Of a DNA stretch of 64,000 nt, positions 17,222 to 26,385 are shown piece by piece. Origin of the DNA: JACPPO01 sp965262505 (GTDB taxonomy: Bacteria > Acidobacteriota > Vicinamibacteria > Vicinamibacterales > UBA2999); contig CBDHFM010000022.1 of the NCBI GenBank assembly GCA_965262505.1, forward strand, positions 1 through 64,000, written 5' to 3'. The notes below the pieces were generated by a model. The model saw only the letters and a list, made by a program, of their open reading frames with translations, searched no databases and was not told the origin of the DNA. Position numbers and translations under genes: made by a program. The stretch's first letter is position 1. Every line of letters starts with the position of its first letter.

Positions 17222-18933
17222 CTAGCCCGGATTATTCAGGAAGGGTCCGATATCGGTAGAAAAACAAAGATCTCCGCGTGGTATAAATGCTGTTGACACA
17301 ACCATTTACCCACCACGGAGGCCCCTGCGTGACACCTCAGAAAATACCACAGACTGTCCTCTTTCCGGATCTCTTCGACAAGCCCCTCGTCGCGACGTTC
17401 GACCGCCAGCACGCGAGTTCCGATGGTGGCGCTGTGCTGCTCAAGGCGGCGGAGCGCGTGTATGGGTTGGTGGCGGGTTTCGCCCGGTGTCTGGTGGACC
17501 GGCGGGAGCTCGGGAAGATCCGGCACACGCTGACGGAGTTGCTCGGCCAGCGGATCTTCGGCATTGCCTGCGGTCATCCCGATGGCAACGACGCCGACCA
17601 CCTCGCCGACGACCCGATCCACAAGCTGCTGCTCGGGCGGGACCCGGTCGCCGGCGAGGCGTTGGCCTCGCAGCCGACGATCTCTCGGTTCGAGAACGGT
17701 GTCGGCCGGTCCGCTCTCTACGAGCTGGCGCGCGAGCTGGCGATGCGGGTCATCGAGCGGCATCAGCACCGGCTGGACGGGCGGGCGCGGCGGATCACGA
17801 TCGACCTGGATCCGACCGACGACGCGACGCACGGCGCCCAGCAGCTCACCTTCTTCAACGGGCACTACGATAGCTGGTGCTACCTGCCGTTGCTGGCGTT
17901 TCTGACCTTCGACCGGGAACGCGAACAGTATCTGTGCGCGGCGGTGCTGCGGCCGGGAAATGTGCCGGCCACCCGCGGGACCGTGGGCGTGTTGTGTCGG
18001 CTGCTGCCCCTGCTGCGGCAGGCCTTTCCCCAGGCGCGGTTTCTCGTGCGGCTCGACGGGGGCTTTGCGACGCCGGAGATCTTCGACTTCCTGGATGCCG
18101 AGCCGCGGCTCGACTACGTGGTGGCGATGGCCAAGAACGCCGTGTTGCAGCGCCACGCCGAGCCCGCCCTGCTCGTGGCGCAGGCCCAGCGCGCGGCCAG
18201 CGGCCAGACCGCGCACGTGTATACCGACACTCAGTACCAGGCCGGTACGTGGGGCCACGCGCGCCGCGTCGTGATCAAGGCCGAGGTCGTCCGGCTCGGC
18301 GACCGCGAGCCGCGCGACAACCCGCGCTTCGTCGTGACGAATCTGCGGCAGACGCCACGCTTCATCTATGAGAAGGTCTACTGCGCCCGCGGCGACATCG
18401 AGAATCGGATCAAGGAACTGCTCGATGGGCTACAGATCGACCGCACGAGCTGCTGTCGCTTCTGGGCCAATCAACTGCGCGTGCTCCTCACCGCCGCCGC
18501 CTACGTGCTGATGCAAGAACTCCGGCTGCGCGCGGCGCGCACCGCCTGTGCCCGCGCCCAAGTGACGTGGCTGCGCGACCGGCTCCTCAAATTGGGGGCG
18601 CACGTCGTCGGCTCGGTCCGTCGCGTGGTCCTGCACCTGCCGACCGCCACGCCGGACCTCCACGCCTGGCGGCACATCGCCCTGGCACTCGGCGCCCGCG
18701 CCGGATAGGCCCCCGCCAGCGCCCGTCAGCCGCGCATACACGCATCCCAACGGCGCACCGAGCCCGCCCGTGGCGAAGCCGTCCCTCCACGGCCCCATAC
18801 CCAGGCCTTCCGCACCGACAATCAGTTGCTATTCCGCCGGCGCCCGACGAAAGCGACGCCCGGCGGGCCGTGTGCGCGACGATCACACCGTCCGTGGGGG
18901 CGACTCTGGGCCTTCATGAATAATGCGGGCTAG
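17222..18933 (+). mobile_element. IS1380-family insertion sequence
   Basis: Terminal inverted repeats are visible: CTAGCCCGGATTATTCAGGA at the left (17222) and the reverse complement CTAGCCCGCATTATTCATGA at the right (ending 18933), 18 of 20 matching. A single transposase gene fills the element. It inserted into a small membrane-protein gene on the minus strand. Confidence 0.85.
17329..18708 (+). CDS. IS1380-family DDE transposase
   Basis: The product is about 459 residues. I chose the GTG at 17329 because GGAGG lies 8 bp upstream; an in-frame ATG at 17287 would add 14 residues. Typical IS1380 features include the N-terminal ATFDRQHASSDGGAVLLKAA, the first Asp in ITIDLDPTDDATHGAQQLTF, the second in FLVRLDGGFATPE, and the YCARGDIENRIKELLDGLQI region with the catalytic Glu. 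It appears intact. Confidence 0.9.
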   Translation: MTPQKIPQTVLFPDLFDKPLVATFDRQHASSDGGAVLLKAAERVYGLVAGFARCLVDRRELGKIRHTLTELLGQRIFGIACGHPDGNDADHLADDPIHKLLLGRDPVAGEALASQPTISRFENGVGRSALYELARELAMRVIERHQHRLDGRARRITIDLDPTDDATHGAQQLTFFNGHYDSWCYLPLLAFLTFDREREQYLCAAVLRPGNVPATRGTVGVLCRLLPLLRQAFPQARFLVRLDGGFATPEIFDFLDAEPRLDYVVAMAKNAVLQRHAEPALLVAQAQRAASGQTAHVYTDTQYQAGTWGHARRVVIKAEVVRLGDREPRDNPRFVVTNLRQTPRFIYEKVYCARGDIENRIKELLDGLQIDRTSCCRFWANQLRVLLTAAAYVLMQELRLRAARTACARAQVTWLRDRLLKLGAHVVGSVRRVVLHLPTATPDLHAWRHIALALGARAG

Positions 18934-19204
18934 GGATCATCCGCTCCCGAAAATCCTGCTTATCGCGGCCGATTGAAGCCCGAAGCTCGGCACTTCGCGC
19001 CAGGCGCTGGCGGTCCTGTTCTCGGGCGGTTTCGAGATCTACCAGTCGTTCCTGGTGCCGGCTTTGGCGGCTGTTAATGCGCCAAGTTGCGATAGCCGAC
19101 GCGGCAGACACGAGCAAGGCGAGAACGCTGACGGTAAGTGTGATTGGGTCCGGCACACCTAAGAATAGATCCTCGGCCTTGCACGCAAGCTGGAGGCTGC
19201 TCAC
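18934..19204 (-). pseudogene. N-terminal part of a membrane protein truncated by IS1380
   Basis: About 90 codons encode MSSLQLACKAEDLFLGVPDP, a hydrophobic segment (ITLTVSVLALLVSAASAIAT) and a charged coiled-coil-like tail rich in Arg and Glu. The frame runs into the right end of the IS1380 element, so the natural C-terminus is missing. The probable distal part is at 17075-17221. Function unknown. Confidence 0.6.
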
Positions 19205-19226
19205 CGCGTGTGGAGGCTATAGCCCC

Positions 19227-20273
19227 TTAAATCCCGATTTTCTCGATATCCTCGATGGTCACCTCGTCGGCCGTTCGGTCGTAGAGCTTGGTCGTGCGCG
19301 GGCTCTCATGCCCGGCGATCGCCTGGGCGCGCTCGAGCGTGCCGCCATTGAGCAGATACGCCGTGATGCCGGTGGCCCGGAAGGTGTGGCAATTGGCCTC
19401 GCCGAGCCCGACGGTCTTGATGCGCCGCTTGATCATCCGGAACACATCCACCCGGCTCATCCGGCGCGCGCCCATCCCGCCGGCCCGCGGCATCGAGCGC
19501 CACAGGGGCGCGTCTTTCTCGGCCGCGATCCCGGCCGCGTCGAGATAGGCGTCGAGATAGGCCTCCGCCTTGTGGTGGACCGGCAGGGCGTGGTGCTTGC
19601 CCCCTTTTTCCTGGAGCCGCAGCCACCAGCGCTTGCCCTGCTGGTAGTAATCCTCCACGCGCATGCCGACGACGGCCGAGACGCGCGCAAAACTGTAGAC
19701 CATCACGGCCAGCAGGGCGCGATCGCGCAGGCCGCGGAGGGTCGACGTGTCGATGGTGTCCAGCAGTAGTCGCGCTTCGGCGGGTTGCAGCACCGGCGTC
19801 TTGCCCGTCCTGACGACGTGGGTCGGCCCGCGCACCGAGGTGGCCGGGTTGGTGGGTATCACCTGTCCGGTCACCAGCCAATCGAACAGGCGGCGGATGG
19901 CGGCCAGATGCTGCTTGATCGTGGGGGCGCGATACCGGCCGTGCATCTCGTCAATGTAGGTGGCTACGGCGATCGGTGAAATCTGCGCGAGCGCGAGCCC
20001 GCGCGCCTCGCACCAGGCGAAGAACCGCGTCACGGCCGCGGCGTACGCCGCGCGGGTGTGCGGGTTGCGGATCTGGGCGGTGAAAAACTCCACCGTCCGC
20101 TCGGCGGCCTGCGGCCCGGCGCGCCGGACGATGTCCGGGAGACCCTCGATCTGCCACCCCCCGGGCAGGACGAGCGCCTCCGTCGGTGCGGCCACCGGCG
20201 CCAGGGCCTCAGGCGGTGGCAGGGCCGGCGCGGGTGGGGGAGTCGGTTGTGTCGGATCAGTGCCCATCTCCAC
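19227..20273 (-). CDS. XerC/XerD-like tyrosine recombinase
   Basis: The 348-residue product has a Pro/Ala-rich N-terminal tail, a SAM-like core-binding domain (FFTAQIRNPHTRAAYAAAVT) and a catalytic domain with Arg in SFARVSAVVGM, Lys near EKGGKHHALPVHHKAEAY, HxxR in CHTFRATGI, His in AGHESPRTTKLYDR and the nucleophile Tyr in the same motif. It looks complete and active. An inactivated C-terminal fragment of the same gene lies at 36421-36600 in opposite orientation, so it has been duplicated or moved. Between 20274 and 20742 I see no intact gene. Confidence 0.9.
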   Translation of the reverse strand: MEMGTDPTQPTPPPAPALPPPEALAPVAAPTEALVLPGGWQIEGLPDIVRRAGPQAAERTVEFFTAQIRNPHTRAAYAAAVTRFFAWCEARGLALAQISPIAVATYIDEMHGRYRAPTIKQHLAAIRRLFDWLVTGQVIPTNPATSVRGPTHVVRTGKTPVLQPAEARLLLDTIDTSTLRGLRDRALLAVMVYSFARVSAVVGMRVEDYYQQGKRWWLRLQEKGGKHHALPVHHKAEAYLDAYLDAAGIAAEKDAPLWRSMPRAGGMGARRMSRVDVFRMIKRRIKTVGLGEANCHTFRATGITAYLLNGGTLERAQAIAGHESPRTTKLYDRTADEVTIEDIEKIGI

Positions 20274-20635
20274 CTGCGCTTCGGACTCGCTACTGCCGCG
20301 TCAGCGTGCCCACGACCTCAAGCTCCCGCAGCTGTCGCTGGTCGCGGTTTGGAGAAATTGCGCCGTGGTGCCCGCGAACGTCAGCATGGTGGGCGCCGGG
20401 GTGATGGTGGCGCAGGTGTCGACGCCCATGGGGATGGGCACGGCATTGACGAGGGAGTCGGGCGGGAACGTGACGCGGCCGGTGTCGTCCACGGTGCCGG
20501 CGAGGAGGACCGCGCAAGTGGCCAGACGCCTGAGAGGCGCGCGCGGTTCATCCGCATGCGGCAGCGTCTCACCGTCCGCCCCGGGATGGCCATGTTGGCC
20601 GCCGCTGGTCGACCCTCCGTGTCATCGCCTGAATA

Positions 20636-20659
20636 GTAACATAACGTCCTTTATGTTAC
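20636..20659. repeat. Inverted repeat GTAACATAA / TTATGTTAC
   Basis: Two perfect 9-bp arms flank a 6-bp centre. The site lies in an AT-rich pocket and starts a roughly 60-bp segment (20645-20705) that recurs at 29115-29176. It could be an operator or part of a replication or recombination site. Confidence 0.4.
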
Positions 20660-20742
20660 GTAACGCCATGATAGGGAAGGGCCTCCAGCTGCCCAGCGTA
20701 GGTGCAGGCGGGTGTGGAGGGCGCGGGCGAAGGGAACCGACT

Positions 20743-20960
20743 ATGACTGACGAACAACAAGGCTGGAACGATGCACTGGAGATCGTTGTCGAGACGTTCA
20801 GGGATTTCACTTGGCAAAAGGACCTGGCCCAGGAGCGCAAGCTGGCTGCGGCGAGCGATACGCGCACCATTAACAACTTCCGCACGAAGTGTCTCCGGGA
20901 GTTGAAGAAAATCAAGTGCGCCTAGCCGGACCTGCATTTGGGGTGGCGACTGTCGGCGGG
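20743..20960 (+). pseudogene. Small ORF carrying a RepA C-terminal scrap
   Basis: The ORF from 20743 encodes 60 residues beginning MTDEQQGWNDALEIVVETFR and ending INNFRTKCLRELKKIKCA. The last part matches the C-terminus of the RepA proteins (LSNFRTDCLRELKKINRAWP in repA1). A TAG replaces the Trp codon, and PDLH continues after it. This is a fourth trace of the RepA family in the window. The N-terminal 40 residues are unrelated to RepA. Confidence 0.55.
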
Positions 20961-21055
20961 CTCATGGAGATTACTACAGGGCTCGATCCGCTCACTCTGG
21001 ATTTCGAGCTCGGCAAGCCAACGGGCCGCGATGCGGCACATGGAGGAACGAATCA

Positions 21056-22082
21056 ATGACTGACGAAGGCAACGCGGCCGATTCCGCGTCCCTCATCCAA
21101 TTCATCAGCGACAGAGGAAGCCAGGTCACCGGGCGACACAAGGAGAAGGAGGAACGAATCCACGATACCCTCTGCGACCTCCATCTCGCGCTCGACGGGG
21201 CCACGGCACAGCTTGCTCGCTCGAAACAATTCGAACACATGGAGCAATCGGCGGCCGCGTTAGCCCGTGCATGCTCGATCTTTCTGAGAAAGATGGTCCT
21301 CGGAGACAGGAACGTGCGAGCGACGCGCCTGCTTGACGACGATGTTTGCCGGTCCCTCGAACTCGCGTTCAGTAGGCTTCGTCGAATTCCTGGCAACCGA
21401 GGGCAGTTCATCATCGAATGGGGAATCACCGGAGGCCGCTTTCGGTTGGACACACTGGATGAGGACACCCTGGTGACCAAGTCGGTGCAGGAAATTGCCA
21501 TTGCTCCTTTACAGCTGGAGCTCTGCATCGAATGGCCGTTACCAGGATCCGCGAGTTGGACCGAAACGCCGACCAGGAACGCTCCATGGAAGGTAAGGCC
21601 AGAAGAATTGTTTAACACTGAATCGAAGTGAACTGAGCTGCGATGCGTGGCTGGGGCAGCAGTTGGTCATGTTCGACCAACGGGGGATTTCCCTAAAAGA
21701 TGCGATACGGACCATTGCAAACTACGAAGGTGCGCATGCATCGAACGTATCCCGTCTCCTGCGGACAGAAAACGAGAAGGACACCGATCCGTCTCGGAAT
21801 CCCGAATTACATATCTTGAACAACATCAAGATCCACGGACTCAAGTTCAACCACATCGTCGTCATCGAAACGGCACTGTACCTCTACCGCAAGTTGATCG
21901 ACCATGTCGGCATCGCCGAGCCGAAGGGTGGAATCGTCTTCCCTACGCTGTGTCTCTGGCGGGAATCGGCAGACGACATCTTTTCGGCCGCGAAAAATTT
22001 CCTCACCTATGACGGCGGAGTGATTCTGTCGTTCGGCGAAGAACCCCGTGCCATATCGCACAAGATCCGGCCGGTAATGTGA
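21056..22082 (+). pseudogene. Frameshifted gene of unknown function
   Basis: Two open frames appear to be halves of one protein. The first (21056-21631, 191 residues, preceded by GGAGGAACGAATCA) is helical: EERIHDTLCDLHLALDGATA, then a beta-rich C-terminal part ending SASWTETPTRNAPWKVRPEE. The second (about 21618-22082) begins RSELSCDAWLGQQLVMFDQR and continues GISLKDAIRTIANYEGAHAS and FNHIVVIETALYLYRKLID. The junction near 21610-21635 needs a one-base shift. Proteins with the domain order seen here occur as single hypothetical proteins; I know no function. A sequencing error would restore a gene of about 340 codons. Confidence 0.55.
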
Positions 22083-22123
22083 CGACCGCATCGAGCAGCC
22101 CTTCGCACACCATTGCATCCCAT

Positions 22124-22234
22124 CTAGCGCGCCCACCGGTGGCGGGTGCGGTCGGCTAGCTCGGCCCCGTGGCGGCACACGTCGGCTTGTTTGGCGGCAT
22201 GGGTTGCGAGGGCATCCCATGCCTCGGCCGCGGC
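22124..22234 (-). pseudogene. C-terminal scrap of the small Ala-rich T4SS-linked gene
   Basis: The 36 C-terminal residues (AAAEAWDALATHAAKQADVC, then RHGAELADRTRHRWAR) match the genes at 106-390 and 53570-53854. The 5' part has been replaced by the nuclease gene in a different frame. It shows that module 2 once had the same gene order. Confidence 0.75.
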
Positions 22235-22700
22235 GCGCCTGGGCTTCCAGGGCGGTACAGTCGCGTTGACGGGAGTACGGAAACGCCCGGATGGCGGTGC
22301 CGTACCCCTCGCGGACGAGGGTGGCATTGACGTGCTCGCCAGTGGCGAGCACGACGTACCGGAGGATGCGACCGTCGGCGTCCTGGTCGTCGCCGGCCGG
22401 GTCGCGATCACGCCGGACGGTCGCGCCCGTGAGGCGGCGCGTGGTGTAGGCGGATGCGGCTGGTCCGCCGGGTTCGACCCCTTGCGTGGGGTGTCGTGTC
22501 CCGGGCGTCTCGATGCCCGTCAAGCGGACGGTGGCGCGGCGTCCGTCAGCGAGCCGGACGCTGATCGTATCGCCGTCGATCACCCGTTCGACCTGGGCGG
22601 GGCCGGTCGTGTGTGCCGCCGCTGTTGCACCGCTGAGCAGCACGACGAGGACGGCTGGCGCGCGGCTCAAGACACATGCTCGAGCCCGCGCCAGGGGCAC
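22235..22700 (-). CDS. Secreted staphylococcal-nuclease-like protein, C-terminus altered
   Basis: The product starts with a signal-like segment (MPLARARACVLSRAPAVLVV, LLSGATAAAHT) followed by a thermonuclease fold: VERVIDGDTISVRLADGRRA, VRLTGIETPGTRHP, and GRILRYVVLATGEHVNATLV with REGYGTA. The Asp and Arg positions around DGDT and VRLTGIE fit the Ca-dependent nuclease family. It lies 15 bp downstream of the virB11 remnant, where module 1 and 3 have only the small gene. The last residues are replaced where the frame runs into the small-gene scrap, so the true end is uncertain. Confidence 0.7.
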
Positions 22701-22715
22701 GAAGCGAACCGCCTT

Positions 22716-23305
22716 TTACGCCTTCGGCAAGTCGAGTCGTTGAATATCCCATGTGTTACTCCCTGCGTCGTAGCCGTTCACGAAGGCGGCTTCTTCGACG
22801 AAGCGCCGGCCGTCGGCGCGCGTCATGTGGATCACCATCGCAATACCGTCGACGACGCCGCGGCACGTGACGTCCCACGGGAGATCCCCATCGCCCTGCA
22901 TCGCGCAGCTCGCCAGGCGCGACAAGGCGCTCTCGGCGTTGTTGGCGTGGACGGTGGTGAGCGAGCCGCCGTGGCCGGTGTTGAGGGCTTGCAAGAGGTC
23001 GGCGGCTTCGCCGCCGCGCACTTCGCCGACGACGATGTGATCGGGTCGATGGCGTAAGGCGTGTTTCACGAGGTCGCGGATCGTGACGGGGCTGTTGTGG
23101 AGCCCGCGCGCCTCGAAGCGGGCACAGTTCAGGGAGTCGATGCGGAGCTCCAAGGTGTCCTCGATCGCCACGATCCGCTCGTCGTCGGGGATGAGGGCAA
23201 TGAGCGCGTTGAGCAGCGTGGTCTTGCCGCTGCCCGTGCCGCCGCTGACCAAGATGTTGCGCCGGGTGTGGAGGGTGCGGCGGGCCGCGTCTCGGACGGA
23301 GGTCT
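22716..23305 (-). pseudogene. virB11 fragment, module 2 (N-terminal third deleted)
   Basis: The C-terminal about 190 residues of VirB11 are intact, with Walker A (GGTGSGKTTLLNAL), Asp box, Walker B and His box. The N-terminal domain is missing: at about 23305 the sequence changes to the middle of virD4 in another frame. A start within the fragment (for example a GTG or ATG near 23252) would give a truncated ATPase without its membrane-proximal domain, so I call it a pseudogene. Confidence 0.8.
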
Positions 23306-24396
23306 TGGGCGCTGCCGTAGTCGTGCCGCTCGATCTGGTGCGGGATCTGGTGGTCGGCCAGGTACGCCCGGATGTGCGCGTCGGCCAGGGCGCGAAAGTG
23401 GTTCGGTTGGTCGGGGTGCGCGACGAAGCGCAGGGCGTACAGCGCGCGCCCGTGGTCGGGCACCATCATCACGTCGGCGCTCACCACGATCCAGGTGTCA
23501 GCCAGGCCGTCGGCAATCTTCTGCGCCTCTTTGATCTTCTCATCAAAGAGCTTTTTGTCGATGGCGCAGTGGTACACGTCGCGCAAGGTGACCCACCCGA
23601 TGGTGCCGCTCCCGTCCTTCGGCGGGATGCACCGGTAGAGCTCGATGATCCAGCGGACGAGATTGGTGTAGGCCTGTTGCCAGAAGGGTTCCTTGCCCTT
23701 GCCGAACAACTGATTGAGCAGGGACGCCACGGTATACGCCAGCGAGTACGAATCGAGCCAGGTGGCGCTCAAGGGATTCCATGTCACGCGCCCGTCGAGG
23801 TTCACTTCCAGGTAGTCCTCGCCGCGGTGGTGGTCCACCAAGATTTGCTTGATGTCGTGGCAAAAATCGCCTTTCACTTCAAGGACGAGCGCCGCGGCGC
23901 GGCGCTCGGGATCGGCCGCTTGCCAGCCGAGCAATTGGCGGGCAAAGGGGTGCATACAGGCGGACGTTTTCCCGGACCCGACGGCACCGAAGATCGCCAC
24001 GCCGGTATACAAGCCGCGCTCCGGGATCATGAGCCATTCGGGCGTGGGACTCTCGATCGCGCGGACCGGGTGATGCACCTCGCCGATGACGATGGCGGGG
24101 CCGTCTGACGTGGGCGAAAGTGGCCACGTCGGCAGCGTGGATCGGAGCCCGAACCTGACGCCCAGATGGGCGAACCACACCCGCGACGAGCCGAACAGCA
24201 ATTGGCCGGTCAGGAACACGGCCACGCCCGGCGCCAGGTAGTACCAGCCCACGACGACCCGATAGAAGGACGGCGTGTTGATACGGACGAGCACGGCCAC
24301 GGGATCGGCCTCGGGAAACGGGCCGGGCCAGGTCCAGGCCGCCGCGGCGCTCACGCCGAGCACGACGACGACCGCGCGGAGCAAACCATCACACAT
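23306..24396 (-). pseudogene. virD4 fragment, module 2 (C-terminal half deleted)
   Basis: The N-terminal about 360 residues remain, from MCDGLLRAVVVVLGVSAAAA with two membrane segments and Walker A (GAVGSGKTSACMHPF) to HQIERHDYGSAQDLR, where the frame enters virB11 out of phase. The Walker B and C-terminal ATPase motifs are missing. A single deletion with one end in virD4 and one in virB11 explains the joint. The fused frame gives an artefactual 637-codon ORF. Confidence 0.82.
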
Positions 24397-24801
24397 GGCG
24401 CCACTCCGCGGCGCCGCGACCGCCCGCCGACGGCGGGGCGGTTGGCCTTCCCGCAGGGATAGATACGACGGGAGCGACCCCACCAACGGCGGGGGGGAAT
24501 GTGTGGCACCTGGTGCCGCACTGGGTGCCACACTGTGTGCCGCACCCCCCCACTCGCCGTGCCGCGACAGCGGCAAAAAAGGGGGGGTCGCTCCCGTCTT
24601 TTCCCTCCCCGCTGAAGCGGCTCGGGATCGACACTCGATCACGAACAGACCGCGGAAGGACGGGGGCACATAACGAGGGTGCGTGCCGCACCCCCTCCCT
24701 TATTTTGTGCCGCACCCCCCCCTCTGTCGGTGCGCCATTTTCCACGACCCCCGCCACGACCCCCGCCACGACCCCGGACGAGTCGAAACGACGTGCCAAC
24801 A
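24397..24801. promoter_or_regulatory. Repeat-rich intergenic region of module 2 (oriT- or operator-like)
   Basis: Layout as in modules 1 and 3: arm 1L (24467-24481), array A of four 12-bp units at 24501, 24513, 24525 and 24537 with core GTGCCGCAC (first unit GTGTGGCAC), arm 2L (24562-24573), arm 1R (24584-24598, 15-bp perfect match to 1L), arm 2R (24609-24620, two central mismatches to 2L), array B cores GTGCCGCAC at 24683 and 24707 (24 bp apart, each followed by C-runs), and array C, three CCACGACCCCCG units at 24742, 24754 and 24766. The core differs from those of modules 1 and 3 but is the same in arrays A and B. Confidence 0.6.
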
Positions 24802-25310
24802 TCAGGACGACGCCTCGGGACTCAGGAGCCGGCTGGTGGTCCAGGTGGCGTATCGGTCGATGACGCCGCGGGCAGTCTGTGGCGTGGGTGTCCCCTCTGG
24901 TAATTCGATGAGGTCGTGATACCGGACGAGCGCCTTATTGGATCCACCAAAGGCGCGCAATGTCTCGATGTCGCCGGCCCGGATCGCCGCGCCGAGCGTC
25001 GCGATGTCGCGTCGGATTTCCGGGTCCGCTTTGGTCTGGCCGATGGGAGCCGGCGGAGCCGGATCGGCCGCGTCCTTGGTCCAGTGCGTGAGGACCGGCA
25101 CGGCCCGATCGGCGGCGTCGGCCGTGAGCCCGACGGCGACGACATGCACGGCGAACGTCCGCCGACGCAACGCGACCCACAGGGGCATGTGCGCCTGGCC
25201 CCACGTGCGCAGCTCACTGTCGGATGTCTAACCGGCGTCCACGTAGACAAAGGTGGCCGTCGGGGCATCGACGGCCACTGGCATCTTGAGGTCAAAATAC
25301 CGGGTGACCT
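24802..25310 (-). pseudogene. Winged-helix gene remnant of module 2
   Basis: The C-terminal half survives: AVDAPTATFVYVDAG, then a TAG in place of the Gln codon, then TSDSELRTWGQAHMPLWVAL, to IDRYATWTTSRLLSPEASS. It aligns with residues about 175-342 of the intact protein at 57371-58399. The N-terminal winged-helix part is gone beyond about 25310, where IS3 transposase sequence begins. The nonsense codon and truncation mean no functional product. Confidence 0.75.
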
Positions 25311-25404
25311 GGTACTCCCAAGCGCCTGATCAAGCCCAGACCGGGTCGCGGGTCGCGTCCTCGACCACCAGCTCGCCGTCGTTGTCGAACACGGCGACTG
25401 CCGT

Positions 25405-25500
25405 AGAACGGACGCTCTAAGTGGATCTCGTCCAGGAGGCGCATCAGGGCCAGATCCTCTGATGGGATCCCGGTGGGGTATGGGCTGGTCGATCGACTTT
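25405..25500 (-). pseudogene. IS3-type transposase OrfB scrap
   Basis: The minus strand encodes PTGIPSEDLALMRLLDEIHL, then ERPFYGSRRVRQRR, the HTH_21-like N-terminal motif of IS3-family OrfB proteins (EDLALMRxIDExHLxxPFYGSRR). No other part of the element is present. It sits at the truncation point of the winged-helix gene, so this insertion probably caused that truncation. Confidence 0.6.
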
Positions 25501-25514
25501 CACCACAGGCTGTT

Positions 25515-25605
25515 AAACAACTCCACGGAATTGATATTTCACACCAAGACCTAAAACCTTCGAATGTGCTCTTGTTTAAGGGGGAGTCGAAGATCGGAAG
25601 GATCA
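25515..25605 (+). pseudogene. Ser/Thr protein kinase catalytic-loop scrap
   Basis: About 30 codons read AVKQLHGIDISHQDLKPSNV, then LLFKGESKIG. This is the catalytic-loop motif of Hanks-type kinases (HxDLKPSN) with the following strands up to just before the DFG position. Nothing else of a kinase is visible; flanking sequence is IS3 scrap on one side and hicA on the other. Confidence 0.55.
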
Positions 25606-25830
25606 CAAGAAATTGTGTCGGCGCAAGTCGTCTTCCGTCCAGCGGGCGAGCTTCGCCATTTTGCGGAGCGTCCCGATGGGGAAAGTCTGGGAATCGTTGG
25701 AGAAAGCGACAGGGACAACCCGTCCGTCGGCGTGGGTGAAGATGTGATGGCTCCCTGCGATGCGGTCGAGGAGGAATCCGTCTTGGAGAAGGGCTTTGGT
25801 GAGTCGGCGAGCGGTGATGCCCCGCTTCAA
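25603..25830 (-). CDS. hicA: HicA-type toxin
   Basis: The 75-residue product (MKRGITARRLTKALLQDGFL, then DRIAGSHHIFTHADGRVVPV) has the HicA GSHHIF motif with the catalytic His. It follows the antitoxin gene with a 4-bp overlap, the antitoxin-first order, opposite to the 5.5-kb locus. It appears intact. Confidence 0.82.
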   Translation of the reverse strand: MKRGITARRLTKALLQDGFLLDRIAGSHHIFTHADGRVVPVAFSNDSQTFPIGTLRKMAKLARWTEDDLRRHNFL

Positions 25831-26066
25831 ACAGTGACCACCACTGCGGAAGATTCAATCTGCTGAATCGCAGGAACGTGCTCCCCTTTCTCAATCCGCA
25901 TCTGGACGAGTGTTTGGAGGAGTTCGTTAATTCGCTGAACAGCCTCCTTGCGGGTATCGCCCCACGTTACCGCTTCCTCAAAATCGGGACAGTACGCGTG
26001 GTACGCTTCGCGCCCATCCTCGTGTTCGTCTGGCTCGACGACAACCTTGAAGACGTAGCTTGTCAA
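25827..26066 (-). CDS. hicB: HicB-type antitoxin
   Basis: The 79-residue product (MTSYVFKVVVEPDEHEDGRE, AYHAYCPDFEEAVTWGDTRK, EAVQRINELLQ) is the short HicB form with only the degraded RNase-H-like domain and no obvious ribbon-helix-helix. It overlaps hicA by ATGA. Confidence 0.82.
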   Translation of the reverse strand: MTSYVFKVVVEPDEHEDGREAYHAYCPDFEEAVTWGDTRKEAVQRINELLQTLVQMRIEKGEHVPAIQQIESSAVVVTV

Positions 26067-26346
26067 TGAGCACCTCCTTGCTCAAACGGTAACACTTGAG
26101 CCGTTCAGAGGGGAACCGGGTCGAACGGTTCGTGGGTGCGAGCGGACCGGGTGCTTGGACCGGAAGCCCCCAGCGGCCGGGAAGATAACTGCCGACCCGC
26201 CTTCCGGCGTGGGTTAATCCCTACCGATAAGTCCCGTTATGGGAAAGGCATTGGCCTACAGGTACATGGCCGACGGCGCGCTGGTGATCGTCATCGGCGC
26301 TCTGGCTCACAGGACGCGACCAGCCATTCGCGGCCCGGGTTGTGTG

Positions 26347-26385
26347 TCCTAGTTTCCTAGGAATATAGGTTCCTATGTATCTAGA
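26347..26385. promoter_or_regulatory. TCCTAG-rich site downstream of parB (candidate parS)
   Basis: A cluster of TCCTAG/CTAGGA/TCCTAT elements (TCCTAGTTTCCTAGGAATAT and onward) lies at the 3' end of the parB-like gene. The same TCCTAG unit forms the direct repeats upstream of parA at 27315-27353. A centromere or secondary operator for the ParB-like protein is plausible. Between 26067 and 26346 I see no gene. Confidence 0.4.

Noticed and set aside
20301..20492. 63-codon minus-strand ORF upstream of the XerC-like gene
   Set aside because: It has some protein-like stretches (VTFPPDSLVNAVPIPMG) but no start site, signal peptide or known match; left unannotated.
22756..24669. 637-codon ORF that appears to be one protein
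   Set aside because: It is virD4 read into virB11 out of frame after a deletion, plus an upstream repeat-region extension; the second half has no protein character.
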